Assembly: GCA_036518955.1 (NCBI GenBank)
Contig: DATDMG010000076.1
Span: forward strand, 1-13,670
Direction of reading: 5' to 3'
Origin: DATDMG01 sp036518955
GTDB lineage: Bacteria; Actinomycetota; Actinomycetes; Actinomycetales; Kineosporiaceae
DNA: 13,670 bases
The notes under the pieces were generated by a model. That model made no database searches. It was not told the DNA's origin and saw only the letters and a program-made list of their open reading frames with translations. Within the stretch, counting starts at the first letter, position 1, and each line of letters begins with the position of its first letter. Shown in pieces: positions 6,266 to 13,653 of the stretch. Made by a program: the position numbers and the translations under genes.

Positions 6266-8248
6266 TTAGGTCATACGCTCCCAGGGCTCCCCGACCAACC
6301 TCCCACCGGCCGAAACACCCTCCGCAGAGGCATGATCATTGGAAAGTCTGGTTAGCCATCTTTCCAAGCGATACGCGTACAGTAGTGCATGGCCATACTT
6401 TGCTCGGACGAGTGGGTCCTTTAGGGCGCAGGCAGCCTGGTTTCCGTCAATGACGCCGATCGCATGGAGTGCACAATCTGGATTCAGAACTGCCGCCACC
6501 CTGGCGACATTATTCTCGATAAATGCACTACCGGCATTATTGAACACATTTCCCAGCTGCTGCCGCACGGCGAACGCGGGAGCCCTGTCTGAAAAGGTGT
6601 AGCGCCAGATTACCTTGTCGATTCGATCCCCCATGAATGATCCCGAACGGAATTTCTGCGGCAGCGACAGGCAATATTCGACCAGGCGACGATCCATGAA
6701 TGGCGTCAGCCATGCCGTTGACGGGGGAATGTACCTCTCGCATGCGATCCCGCCTTGGATAATGGAATGTGACTGCAAGGCGACTATACTCAACGCAGTT
6801 GCCTGCATTCGATCGAGTCTAGTGCACCGTTCGGTCGTGACAAGACAGGTTTCTTCCACATCTTTAGCGGCATCCAGGCAATGGACTATTGCCGCTTCTC
6901 GTGCATCGGGCTTCAGCAACGGCCCTCCGAAGGTCTGCAAGAATGGAAGGACGATCGGGAGTATTCCGGATGCTGGACGCAGCAAGCCAGTCACCACACT
7001 GCGCGCTATACGCAACTCACTGCCACTGCGAGCAGCCAACAGCTGCGCCGCGCCGCGCCAGAATGAATCCAGACTCAGTGGATTAAGGGACATTCGGTCT
7101 GCCGGAACACCGCCAAATAGGTCATCGCTAAATAGTCCGGAAAGCATGAGCACAGGACGCTCAACCTGCTCAGCCGCAGCTCGAAGCAGTTCACGCTCCG
7201 CACCTAAATGGAGATGAAATGCTCGGCATGAAGGTTCACATTCGGCATACCCCCCACCCTGTCCAACAAATGGACTAAGGTCTATTTCGGTAAGCGGTAC
7301 ACCGTTCGTCTTGGCCACCTGGCGCGCCGAAGTCAAATCTAATCGCCTAGCCGTTGGGGGCAGGGTGCAGTGGAATGCGGAGATGCCGCCAACCAACCGG
7401 ATAGCTTCAGAGAGTACGACTGCCGAGTCGATCCCCCCACTTAGAGCAACCGATACCCTAGATGATGGCGAAATGAGTGATTCTATCGATTGCGATGTGC
7501 GCTCCGACAGCCCCTTAGCCGCCTCTTCAACTGACACTTCCCGTAGGTCATAGAGGCTGAGCTTGTCTAGAGAAGACCTCTCAATTCCACGCGGAGTAAG
7601 TTTCAAGCAACACCCCGGCGAGAGCACTTCAACGTTCTCCAAGTAGCTCGAGTAGCGATCCTGCAACAATAGCGACGGCAAAGCATCCGATAGTACGGCG
7701 TTCCGTAGCTCATCAACCGGGTAAGTGAAGCTCGGATCAGTTGACCATATCAGAGCCTTTGAGGCAATCCGGTAGCACAATGGCCATGGAGCGGTGACGC
7801 TTCGATAAAGAATTGTCGACCTTGAGTCCGGAGATATATAGGCCGCACAAAACTCGCCCGCTATTCGAGCCAATACGGCATTGCCGCATTCATCTAAGCT
7901 TGCCGTAAAGTCACCAAACATCCGCTCGTGAGACCTTGAGCTGTATTCTCCGAACTCTCGGATCTGCCCCATCATCGCTAGACGACCGGGCTGCGACTTC
8001 CTTTCGAAGAACTCAAGCCAGCCCTGGGCGAGTGCGTCACGATTTGGAAGTTGCATGCTGAATGGACCATGAACTTTGGAATCCCAGCGAACCCGAGCCG
8101 GGTACCCTGTGGCATCTGTCGGATAGAAGGAATGGCCACGGGAAGGTTCTGCCCTATTCATGGCGAACCATCCGGTGATTGCTGGAAGATACAAGTGCCG
8201 AATCCTCTCACTGGTCAGCGGAGACGGCCCCCGCAACAACGTGTCCAT
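6266..8248 (-). CDS. Lasso peptide cyclase (asparagine-synthetase-like C protein)
   Basis: 660 residues from ATG 8248. N-terminal part: a glutamine-amidotransferase-like fold (AITGWFAMN near 23-31, IAGEFCAAY near 129) lacking the catalytic N-terminal Cys. C-terminal part: an asparagine-synthetase ATP-pyrophosphatase domain with PP-loop SGGIDS at 270-275, a LSGLFSDDLFGG motif at about 369-380, and a long helical end. Known: lasso C proteins adenylate an Asp/Glu side chain of the core and form the macrolactam with its N-terminus. PqqD-like B1 and transglutaminase-like B2 in the same operon make this assignment strong. A TTG at 8194, with GAGAGG upstream, would start at MYLPAITGWF and may be the real start. 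It is the last gene of the operon. Confidence 0.88.
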   Translation of the reverse strand: MDTLLRGPSPLTSERIRHLYLPAITGWFAMNRAEPSRGHSFYPTDATGYPARVRWDSKVHGPFSMQLPNRDALAQGWLEFFERKSQPGRLAMMGQIREFGEYSSRSHERMFGDFTASLDECGNAVLARIAGEFCAAYISPDSRSTILYRSVTAPWPLCYRIASKALIWSTDPSFTYPVDELRNAVLSDALPSLLLQDRYSSYLENVEVLSPGCCLKLTPRGIERSSLDKLSLYDLREVSVEEAAKGLSERTSQSIESLISPSSRVSVALSGGIDSAVVLSEAIRLVGGISAFHCTLPPTARRLDLTSARQVAKTNGVPLTEIDLSPFVGQGGGYAECEPSCRAFHLHLGAERELLRAAAEQVERPVLMLSGLFSDDLFGGVPADRMSLNPLSLDSFWRGAAQLLAARSGSELRIARSVVTGLLRPASGILPIVLPFLQTFGGPLLKPDAREAAIVHCLDAAKDVEETCLVTTERCTRLDRMQATALSIVALQSHSIIQGGIACERYIPPSTAWLTPFMDRRLVEYCLSLPQKFRSGSFMGDRIDKVIWRYTFSDRAPAFAVRQQLGNVFNNAGSAFIENNVARVAAVLNPDCALHAIGVIDGNQAACALKDPLVRAKYGHALLYAYRLERWLTRLSNDHASAEGVSAGGRLVGEPWERMT

Positions 8249-8335
8249 TCACTTGCGTCCCGAACGCGGAGAGGAGCTCGATGTAGGTAGAGCTTCGTCC
8301 GCGACATGCTCCGTGTGGGCCCGCTTAGCTGTCAT
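8249..8335 (-). other. 28-codon ORF between transporter and cyclase genes
   Basis: ATG 8335 overlaps the stop of the upstream ABC gene (ATGA), and its TGA is directly followed by the cyclase ATG (TGAATG). It reads MTAKRAHTEHVADEALPTSS then SSPRSGRK. The overlaps are those of a translated coupling ORF, but the peptide has no recognisable domain and no lasso core (no YxxP leader, no suitable acceptor). It is either a coupling device or chance. Confidence 0.3.
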
Positions 8336-10122
8336 TGGGTGCCCTCTGATCGGTAGGCGGAGGTCTGCAGATTGAAGAGTTCAGCGAACAGTCCACCTTG
8401 TGTGAGGAGTTCCTGCTGTGTTCCCATCTCGGCGACGCGTCCGCGATGCAAGACAACGATCAAGTCAGCCAGGTATACGGAAGATAGTCGGTGAGTGACT
8501 AGTACGGTCACACCATTGGCCATTTCCTTGATGCCGCGTCTGGCGTACTGCTGAACGAGCGCTAGTTCGCTCTCAGCGTCGATAGCTGAGGTTGGCTCAT
8601 CCAGCACTCGTAGTAGCGGGTTCTCCCGCATCTCCGAACGGGCCAATGCCAGCCGCTGCCACTGACCGCCGGATAGGTCGACGCCGCCCGTGTAGCCATT
8701 TCCGAGTTGCGTGGCTAGTCCTTGCGGCAAAGCGTTGACGAGTTCTTCGGCCCCGGCTCGCCTCAACGCGCTGCCCAGGGCCTGCTCGTTTTCGCGGTTG
8801 GGTAGGAAGCCGATGCCCACAGCATCTGCGGCGGGCAGTTTGTATCGAACCGCGTCCTGGAAGGTGACGGTGATCCGCGCGCGCCAGTTGTCCAGGACGA
8901 GATCGTGAAGTGGCTGGCCGTCGATGAATATTTCACCAGCTGTCGGCGAGTAAAGGCCGCACAGCAGTTTCACCAGGGTGCTCTTACCGGCACCGTTCTC
9001 GCCGACCAGGGCGACCACGCTCCCCGCCGGCAACCTAAGGTTGATATCATGGAGCACCTCAGTGGCAGTTCCTGGATAGGTAAAATTGAGGTGGCATAAC
9101 TCGATCCCGTGCTGTAGTACCAGAGGGGCTTGGCCGGTCGACCTATGCGCCTGCTCCCTGCGTGAATACCTGGTCAGCCAAGCCAGGTGAGCAACGACGC
9201 GCAGGGTTGCGGCCATGCCCCCAGAGTAGCCCGCAACGCCCTGTGCAAGGCGTTCAAGCTGAACGCCCAGCAGCAACACAAGCGCCGCATCCCCGATTGT
9301 CCCGTGACCACGGATGGCGCGGCTCATGACGAAGATGAGGACGCCACCGTATGTCAGGCCGTAAGCGAGGCCTATCGCCAGCTTCAGCATCAATCCGCGG
9401 ACCGCTGCCCGCTCGGTTTCGCGACGGGCGTCTGCCTTAAAGCGGAGGATTCGCCCGGGCAAGACACTGCATAGCCCGCTGACTCGCACTTCGGTCCCAT
9501 ACGCGGGCGACGCGGCGATCTCGTCGAGCTGCCTCGCCAGGCGGAGGCCCGGCTGGACTCGCTCTGCGGCAGCAACACCCCAGCGCGCACTTCGCCCGGA
9601 GGCCCATACGCGCGCGGCCGCCATGACTACGAACAGCAACAGCAGCGGGCTAACGCTAGTCAGCACCGACAGGATCGCGATTCCTGACACCAGCATGCTG
9701 ATGCCACCCACCAGGAAAGTCACCGAGTTCTGCAACTCTATCAGATTCCCGCGGATCACCGCGATACGATCAGCCAGGTCTGGCCGCTCATGGTGGCCGA
9801 TATGGGGCACTGCAGCCGTCAACCTCAGGATTCGATCCTGCACGTAGAAATCCATGCGCTCGTTGAGCGTCGCCCACAGCGCCGTACCCGCGACCTGAAA
9901 CAGCAGCCATACGCAGATGGCGCTGAGTAGAAGCCCGAACCCCGCAGAGGCTGAGCCGCTACCACTCATCGAGTCGACTAGTGTCCGGACACCGAGCGCT
10001 TGAGCCACACCAACAAGGGCCTCAGCTGTCATAATTAGACTCTGCACGGCCGCTAGCGCAGGCGCAGCAAGGAAGGGCAGTGCGAGCATCGTACGAAAGC
10101 TCGCCAAGCGTCCCACAGACAT
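8332..10122 (-). CDS. ABC exporter half-transporter (TMD-NBD), second of pair
   Basis: 596 residues from ATG 10122, one base after the stop of the upstream transporter gene (TAAcATG) and six bases after AGGTG. The open frame continues upstream to 10287, but that part lies inside the other gene. N-terminal membrane domain: hydrophobic segments at about 12-45, 61-82, 135-170 and 245-290. Nucleotide-binding domain: GENGAGKST (374-382), Q-loop TFQD, intact signature LSGGQ (483-487), Walker B RVLDEP with an Arg just before the hydrophobic run ends, and switch His544. No C39 peptidase domain is present. With its partner it probably forms a heterodimeric exporter giving lasso export and self-immunity (D-type). 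Confidence 0.88.
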   Translation of the reverse strand: MSVGRLASFRTMLALPFLAAPALAAVQSLIMTAEALVGVAQALGVRTLVDSMSGSGSASAGFGLLLSAICVWLLFQVAGTALWATLNERMDFYVQDRILRLTAAVPHIGHHERPDLADRIAVIRGNLIELQNSVTFLVGGISMLVSGIAILSVLTSVSPLLLLFVVMAAARVWASGRSARWGVAAAERVQPGLRLARQLDEIAASPAYGTEVRVSGLCSVLPGRILRFKADARRETERAAVRGLMLKLAIGLAYGLTYGGVLIFVMSRAIRGHGTIGDAALVLLLGVQLERLAQGVAGYSGGMAATLRVVAHLAWLTRYSRREQAHRSTGQAPLVLQHGIELCHLNFTYPGTATEVLHDINLRLPAGSVVALVGENGAGKSTLVKLLCGLYSPTAGEIFIDGQPLHDLVLDNWRARITVTFQDAVRYKLPAADAVGIGFLPNRENEQALGSALRRAGAEELVNALPQGLATQLGNGYTGGVDLSGGQWQRLALARSEMRENPLLRVLDEPTSAIDAESELALVQQYARRGIKEMANGVTVLVTHRLSSVYLADLIVVLHRGRVAEMGTQQELLTQGGLFAELFNLQTSAYRSEGTQ

Positions 10123-10123
10123 G

Positions 10124-11974
10124 TTAGGCACCTGTCGACCTCGGAAAGTCATCCGTATCGCTGAGATACAGACTGGCTTGGGCCTCGAACATGGCCGCGT
10201 ACCGGCCTTGGCGGCCGAGCAGTTCGACGTGCGTTCCGACCTCTGCGATGCGACCGCCGTCGAGTACTCCGATCCGATCCGCACCACGTACTACCGAGAA
10301 GCGATGCGAAATCGTCAGGGTGGTCCTACCCGCGGACAACTCCTGAAAGCGCTCGACCAGTTCTGCCTCGGCGCGGATATCCAAGGCTGCGGCTGGCTCA
10401 TCCAGTACGAGTATCCCGGCGCCGTGTTCGGCCGCCCACAGCGCGCGCAGCAGAACGAGGCGCTGCCACTGCCCGACCGAGAGCTCCACCCCGGCTTCCT
10501 GATTGCGGTCCAGAGGCGTATTCCAGCCCAACGGAAAGCCGCTGACGACCTTGCCGAACGAGGCTCGCTCAGCAAGCCTGTCCAGCATCTCTGTCTCACC
10601 TGGCTCCAAGTCACGCAGAGCAACGTTCTCCGCGACAGTTAGGGGTAGGCGAAGAAAATCCTGCATAACGACTGCGACCCGACGCTGCCATTGCGACGGA
10701 TCTATTTCCGTCAGGTCGGCTCCGTTGACTGTGATCCGCCCCCGCGTCGGTCTCATCACTCCGGCCAGCAACTTGACAAGCGTGCTCTTCCCTGCTCCGT
10801 TAACACCGACGAGTGCGAAAGACTCACTCGCGTGAATCTCCAAGTTTAGGCCAGCAAGGATGTCATGGTCCTGGCCTGGGTAACGGAACGCGACGTCCTC
10901 GAACCGAATCGAATAAGTCGACTCCGGTGAAACGTTCGCCAAGCCTCGCTTCTCTGCCTTGACCGACGATATGGACTCTGGCAGGGCCAGGAGCGCTTTG
11001 AGCGTCTGCCCGCCCCGTTGCGACAGGACAGACGTCTGAGGGTCGAGACCCGCCACGACCGCGATTATTCCTGCCGCAGCGGAGGTCGCTGCAGCAGTGT
11101 CTGCCTGCCCGGACCGCATCCTGGCGACTAGAAGCATCAAGAGCAGAGCCGTCGCTCCCGCGAGCGGAAGCACGGCCAGCAGCCCTCGGACCCGAGTCCT
11201 GCGGCGCGCCCGCCACACCGGCATCATCGCGTCCGTCCATTGTCTCATGTGGCCCCCGACAAGCCATCCCGCAAGCCCGAAGATGCGAATCTCTTTTGCG
11301 GCTTCTCCCATCCCGAGTTCGAAGAGATAGGAGGTCTTGCGCTGCGCCTCAGCCTGTTCCGGCCAGGCCCGGAACTCCACCCGCCATGCTGAAATAAGGA
11401 CCTGGTGGGCCAAAATCAATGCCGCTACCAGAATGAACGCGCTCCACCACGGCAGCAACAGTCCCACGAGCAGGAGTGATCCTGCAGCAGCCAGCCGATT
11501 CTGCAACACCGACACCGCGATGCGTACAGAGGCAGGCACCGGCATGCCATGAAGACCCCGCGCCCGCGCAAGTGCATCCTGCGTGCCCGCGTCCTCTAGG
11601 GTTTCAACGAACGGCGAGGCAAGAAGTGCCCCCGTGATAGCGCTCGTGACGTCCTCATCCAAGCGCCCGACCAGTACCTCAAGAATCCAGTCAACCAGCG
11701 GTGATACCAGGCAACGACAGACCAAGATTGCCGACAGACTGACGACCGGCCCCCACGCCCCGGTCATTGATCGCGAATGGACCGCATTCGCCGCGACGGA
11801 AACGGCTAGCCCAAGCAGGAGCAGCTCACAAGCCGCCAGCGCCGCACTGAAGGAGCACAGACCGAGCAGTAGCGCTGCCGCTCTCGGGCGACACCGGAAC
11901 GCGTACCGCAAGAGCCTCAGCAAGTCAGCCAGCTCGATCCGGTGGGAGTGAAGTGCAGTCCGCCCCATCCGCAT
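10124..11974 (-). CDS. ABC exporter half-transporter (TMD-NBD), first of pair
   Basis: 616 residues. Membrane helices at about 31-62, 73-102, 162-195 and 264-284. Nucleotide-binding domain: GVNGAGKST (390-398), Q-loop Gln438, signature LSVGQ (498-502) with Val for the second-position Gly, Walker B ILVLDEP (521-527), DEPAAALD D-loop, and switch His557. The altered signature, with an intact one in the partner, is what heterodimeric exporters often show. The start is uncertain: ATG 11974 has no ribosome binding site, and a TTG at the end of the overlapping 65-codon ORF would also precede the first helix. The gene overlaps or abuts both neighbours, so it is one operon with them. Confidence 0.86.
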   Translation of the reverse strand: MRMGRTALHSHRIELADLLRLLRYAFRCRPRAAALLLGLCSFSAALAACELLLLGLAVSVAANAVHSRSMTGAWGPVVSLSAILVCRCLVSPLVDWILEVLVGRLDEDVTSAITGALLASPFVETLEDAGTQDALARARGLHGMPVPASVRIAVSVLQNRLAAAGSLLLVGLLLPWWSAFILVAALILAHQVLISAWRVEFRAWPEQAEAQRKTSYLFELGMGEAAKEIRIFGLAGWLVGGHMRQWTDAMMPVWRARRRTRVRGLLAVLPLAGATALLLMLLVARMRSGQADTAAATSAAAGIIAVVAGLDPQTSVLSQRGGQTLKALLALPESISSVKAEKRGLANVSPESTYSIRFEDVAFRYPGQDHDILAGLNLEIHASESFALVGVNGAGKSTLVKLLAGVMRPTRGRITVNGADLTEIDPSQWQRRVAVVMQDFLRLPLTVAENVALRDLEPGETEMLDRLAERASFGKVVSGFPLGWNTPLDRNQEAGVELSVGQWQRLVLLRALWAAEHGAGILVLDEPAAALDIRAEAELVERFQELSAGRTTLTISHRFSVVRGADRIGVLDGGRIAEVGTHVELLGRQGRYAAMFEAQASLYLSDTDDFPRSTGA

Positions 11975-12114
11975 AGGCGAGCACGATCCACCGGCGCAAC
12001 GCCTGAACCAATGTTAGCCGCCGTGATCACCAAACCAGTTGCGTTCCTCCGGAATTCCTCAACTTCGGGATCCCTCCACGTCAGCTCGGCCTTGGGACAT
12101 CCGGTTCTCGACAC
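11917..12114 (-). CDS. 65-residue ORF in the B1-transporter gap, weak lasso precursor candidate
   Basis: GTG 12114 to TGA 11917. Apart from the 65-bp spacer before B1, the other gaps in this operon are short or overlapping, but 236 bp separate B1 from the transporter, where a precursor gene is often found. The peptide contains WRDPEVEEF, resembling the YxxPxL leader motif that B1 proteins recognise but with Trp for Tyr. Further on it reads GSGVAPVDRARLCGWGG, where Gly1 and Asp8 could in principle form an 8-residue ring. Against it: no Thr at the position two before that Gly, a weak ribosome binding site, a long tail, and 58 bp of overlap with the transporter gene. It may simply be a chance frame, with the true precursor beyond the right edge. 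Confidence 0.3.
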   Translation of the reverse strand: MSRTGCPKAELTWRDPEVEEFRRNATGLVITAANIGSGVAPVDRARLCGWGGLHFTPTGSSWLTC

Positions 12115-12210
12115 AGCTCAGGGTACCAAACTCTCTAGAGGATTCAGATCGGGGGACACCAGCCTAGCGAAAAACCATTGCGTCGCAGCAACTACACCTC
12201 GTTTCCCCCG

Positions 12211-12495
12211 CTACGCGTCTTCCCCGACCTGACAAAGCAAACCACGCGCCAACAGGCGCTCCACAAATTCGCTCACCTCATTAGCTGCGCGTGCTGGGGT
12301 GCGCCCGGTCCGTCGGGCATAGTATTTGGCCGCTTCATTGATAGAGCCGTTCAAGAGACCTTTCCAAGCCACTTCGCCAGCTGTGTTGAGGCGAATTATC
12401 TCCCAATTACGCTGGTCTAGTAGGAGAGCTTGCCCTGGGTTCGGCCCGGGGGTGTAGCTGACGTGCTTTGGTACCGATATTCTCTTGTCTTCCAA
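12211..12495 (-). CDS. PqqD-like leader-recognition protein (lasso B1)
   Basis: 94 residues starting MEDKRISVPKHVSYTPG, followed by ALLLDQRNWEIIRLNTAGEVAWKGLL (about 23-48), then SINEAAKYYARRTGR and a final helix EVSEFVERLLARGLL. This is the small winged-helix RRE fold of PqqD and lasso B1 proteins: a basic beta hairpin, the LLD...(aromatic)..LN motif and a C-terminal helix. TTG 12495 was chosen because GGAGG lies five bases upstream and the remaining length fits B1 proteins. The ATG at 12564 would add 23 residues (MIGIWGCRWLSGRARSANHP) unlike the family, although it overlaps the previous stop as ATGA. Role: bind the precursor leader and deliver it to B2. Confidence 0.82.
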   Translation of the reverse strand: MEDKRISVPKHVSYTPGPNPGQALLLDQRNWEIIRLNTAGEVAWKGLLNGSINEAAKYYARRTGRTPARAANEVSEFVERLLARGLLCQVGEDA

Positions 12496-12560
12496 GATGA
12501 CCTCCGGATGGTTGGCTGACCGCGCTCTGCCGCTGAGCCACCGGCACCCCCATATGCCGA
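12496..12560 (-). other. tRNA-D-arm-like sequence before the B1 ribosome binding site
   Basis: The minus strand holds GCTCAGCGGCAGAGC (12538 down to 12524), with GCTC/GAGC pairing around AGCGGCA exactly like a tRNA D arm. A variable-loop-like GGAGGTC follows, which is also the B1 Shine-Dalgarno. The anticodon stem does not pair well and no T arm or 3' acceptor strand follows, so this is not a tRNA gene. It could be a decayed 5' tRNA half or a hairpin near the B1 start. Confidence 0.3.
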
Positions 12561-13226
12561 TCATGCATGGTTGAACGAGTCAGACAGTAGGGAGAGGGAG
12601 AGGTCTGGGGGAAATATGATAGAGAAGTGAAAGCTCGTTTCGTCACCGCCTGCCATCGCCCTGTGCGCGACTCCAGGCGGCGCATACAGAAGATCACCGG
12701 GATTCATCGAGATGCTGATTGGCGAGATTGATTTCTCGTCATCGCTGGAGACTGGTCCGACATCCCAAGTATTTACTGGCGGCTCGGTCTCGATATCCCA
12801 GACTTTATGTCCCTCAAGCTGAACGGCGCATACATGCGGCTGATCTCGATGCCATGCCAGCCCTTCACCACCTGCCGGTGTATAGAATCCTGTGACGCTA
12901 CAAGAGGTGCTCAATTCGTGATCAATGAACTGCTTCAGCAGTGAGAATCCTGAGAGGTAGATATGCGCCTTCTGCATTGCTGCAGTCACTCCCAAACTAA
13001 GCAACTCGTCAACTGTTTCAACAGAGAAGGCTTCCGCCGGCTCAAGCCGTCTCCCCTTCAAGTAGTAAATACAGAAGGGATGATGAAACGAGGAGACCAG
13101 AAATTCTGCACCAGTGATCCCTGCAACCAGCGTCAGTATCTCTTTGGATGCCACGGCCTGTTTCGTCGCCCTACCCCAATACTGCCGCAACGACTCGCCT
13201 TGCGTGATAACGTCTACACCCGCCAT
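12561..13226 (-). CDS. JmjC/cupin-4 type Fe(II)/2-oxoglutarate oxygenase, lasso tailoring enzyme
   Basis: 221 residues from ATG 13226, preceded by GGAGGGGCG, a strong ribosome binding site. The open frame extends up to 13370, but that part overlaps the B2 gene. The catalytic core reads WHRDQPHVCAVQLEGHKVWD, with iron ligands His126 and Asp128, and MNPGDLLYAPPGVAHRAM with the third ligand His188. Known: the HxD...H triad, the QLEG.K.W strand and the PGD.LY.PPG..H motif define the ROX/YcfD-like JmjC family, which hydroxylates protein residues. It lacks the C-terminal winged helix of YcfD-type ribosomal oxygenases. Placed between B2 and B1, it most likely hydroxylates the precursor or mature lasso peptide. 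Substrate residue unknown. Confidence 0.8.
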   Translation of the reverse strand: MAGVDVITQGESLRQYWGRATKQAVASKEILTLVAGITGAEFLVSSFHHPFCIYYLKGRRLEPAEAFSVETVDELLSLGVTAAMQKAHIYLSGFSLLKQFIDHELSTSCSVTGFYTPAGGEGLAWHRDQPHVCAVQLEGHKVWDIETEPPVNTWDVGPVSSDDEKSISPISISMNPGDLLYAPPGVAHRAMAGGDETSFHFSIIFPPDLSLSLLSDSFNHA

Positions 13227-13299
13227 CGCCCCTCCACTAGAAATCTTCCGACAGCACAACTGATGACGGATTCGCTTTTCCCGCATCCGAACAGAAGCC

Positions 13300-13653
13300 T
13301 CAGTCAGAGGTTCGGATGGGACTCTTTGGATATTGCCCGATAACGAAGTATAGATGATCGTACCTGGCAAGCGTGTCCAGTGGGTGAGAATCCGATCGCA
13401 GCGTCACCCATGCATGCAGGCCACCTCGACTAAAGCTGAACCCCTCGCTGAGCTCATGACCGAAGTTCAGAACAGCATCGAATCCCGCACAACGCAATCC
13501 TCCGCAGATGCCGACGGCCTCATAAAGGCATCGTTGTCTGCCGACGAGGTAACGGAGAACCTTTCTGATCCGTTCCGCCATCAAGCGAGCGGCCTCGACA
13601 TCGACAGACTGCGAATTCTGGAGAGATTTCAGAGCCTCCAGTCTGAGAACCAC
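13300..13653 (-). CDS. Transglutaminase-like leader peptidase (lasso B2), possibly cut by window edge
   Basis: 117 residues from GTG 13653. RQRCLYEAVGICGGLRCAGF carries the catalytic Cys42, GGLHAWVTL the His80, and HPLD the probable Asp93, in the order and spacing of lasso B2 cysteine proteases (transglutaminase-core-3 family). A helical, basic N-terminus precedes the Cys (AARLMAERIRKVLRYLVGR). Many B2 proteins are about 130-150 residues. The frame stays open to the right edge, so the true start may lie outside the window. GAGAGGG about ten bases before GTG 13653 could serve as its ribosome binding site. Role: cleave the leader from the precursor bound by B1 so that C can cyclise the core. 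Confidence 0.83.
   Translation of the reverse strand: MVLRLEALKSLQNSQSVDVEAARLMAERIRKVLRYLVGRQRCLYEAVGICGGLRCAGFDAVLNFGHELSEGFSFSRGGLHAWVTLRSDSHPLDTLARYDHLYFVIGQYPKSPIRTSD

Noticed and set aside
5473..6453. Plus-strand frame of 326 codons between cupin and lasso cyclase
   Set aside because: It starts inside the cupin gene and ends inside the cyclase gene, has no ribosome binding site and no recognisable domain.
8223..8310. Other-frame ORF of 30 codons (starting MSRTKLYLHRAP) before the cyclase as lasso precursor
   Set aside because: The GGAG is only one base from the ATG, no leader motif is present, and the end has no plausible ring-forming Gly-to-Asp/Glu spacing.
10123..10287. Longer N-terminus for the second ABC transporter
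   Set aside because: The extension lies entirely within the end of the first transporter gene in another frame. An ATG with a ribosome binding site follows that gene's stop directly.
13227..13370. Longer N-terminus for the JmjC-type oxygenase
   Set aside because: The extra 48 codons overlap the B2 gene and are unlike the family, while ATG 13226 has a strong GGAGG ribosome binding site.
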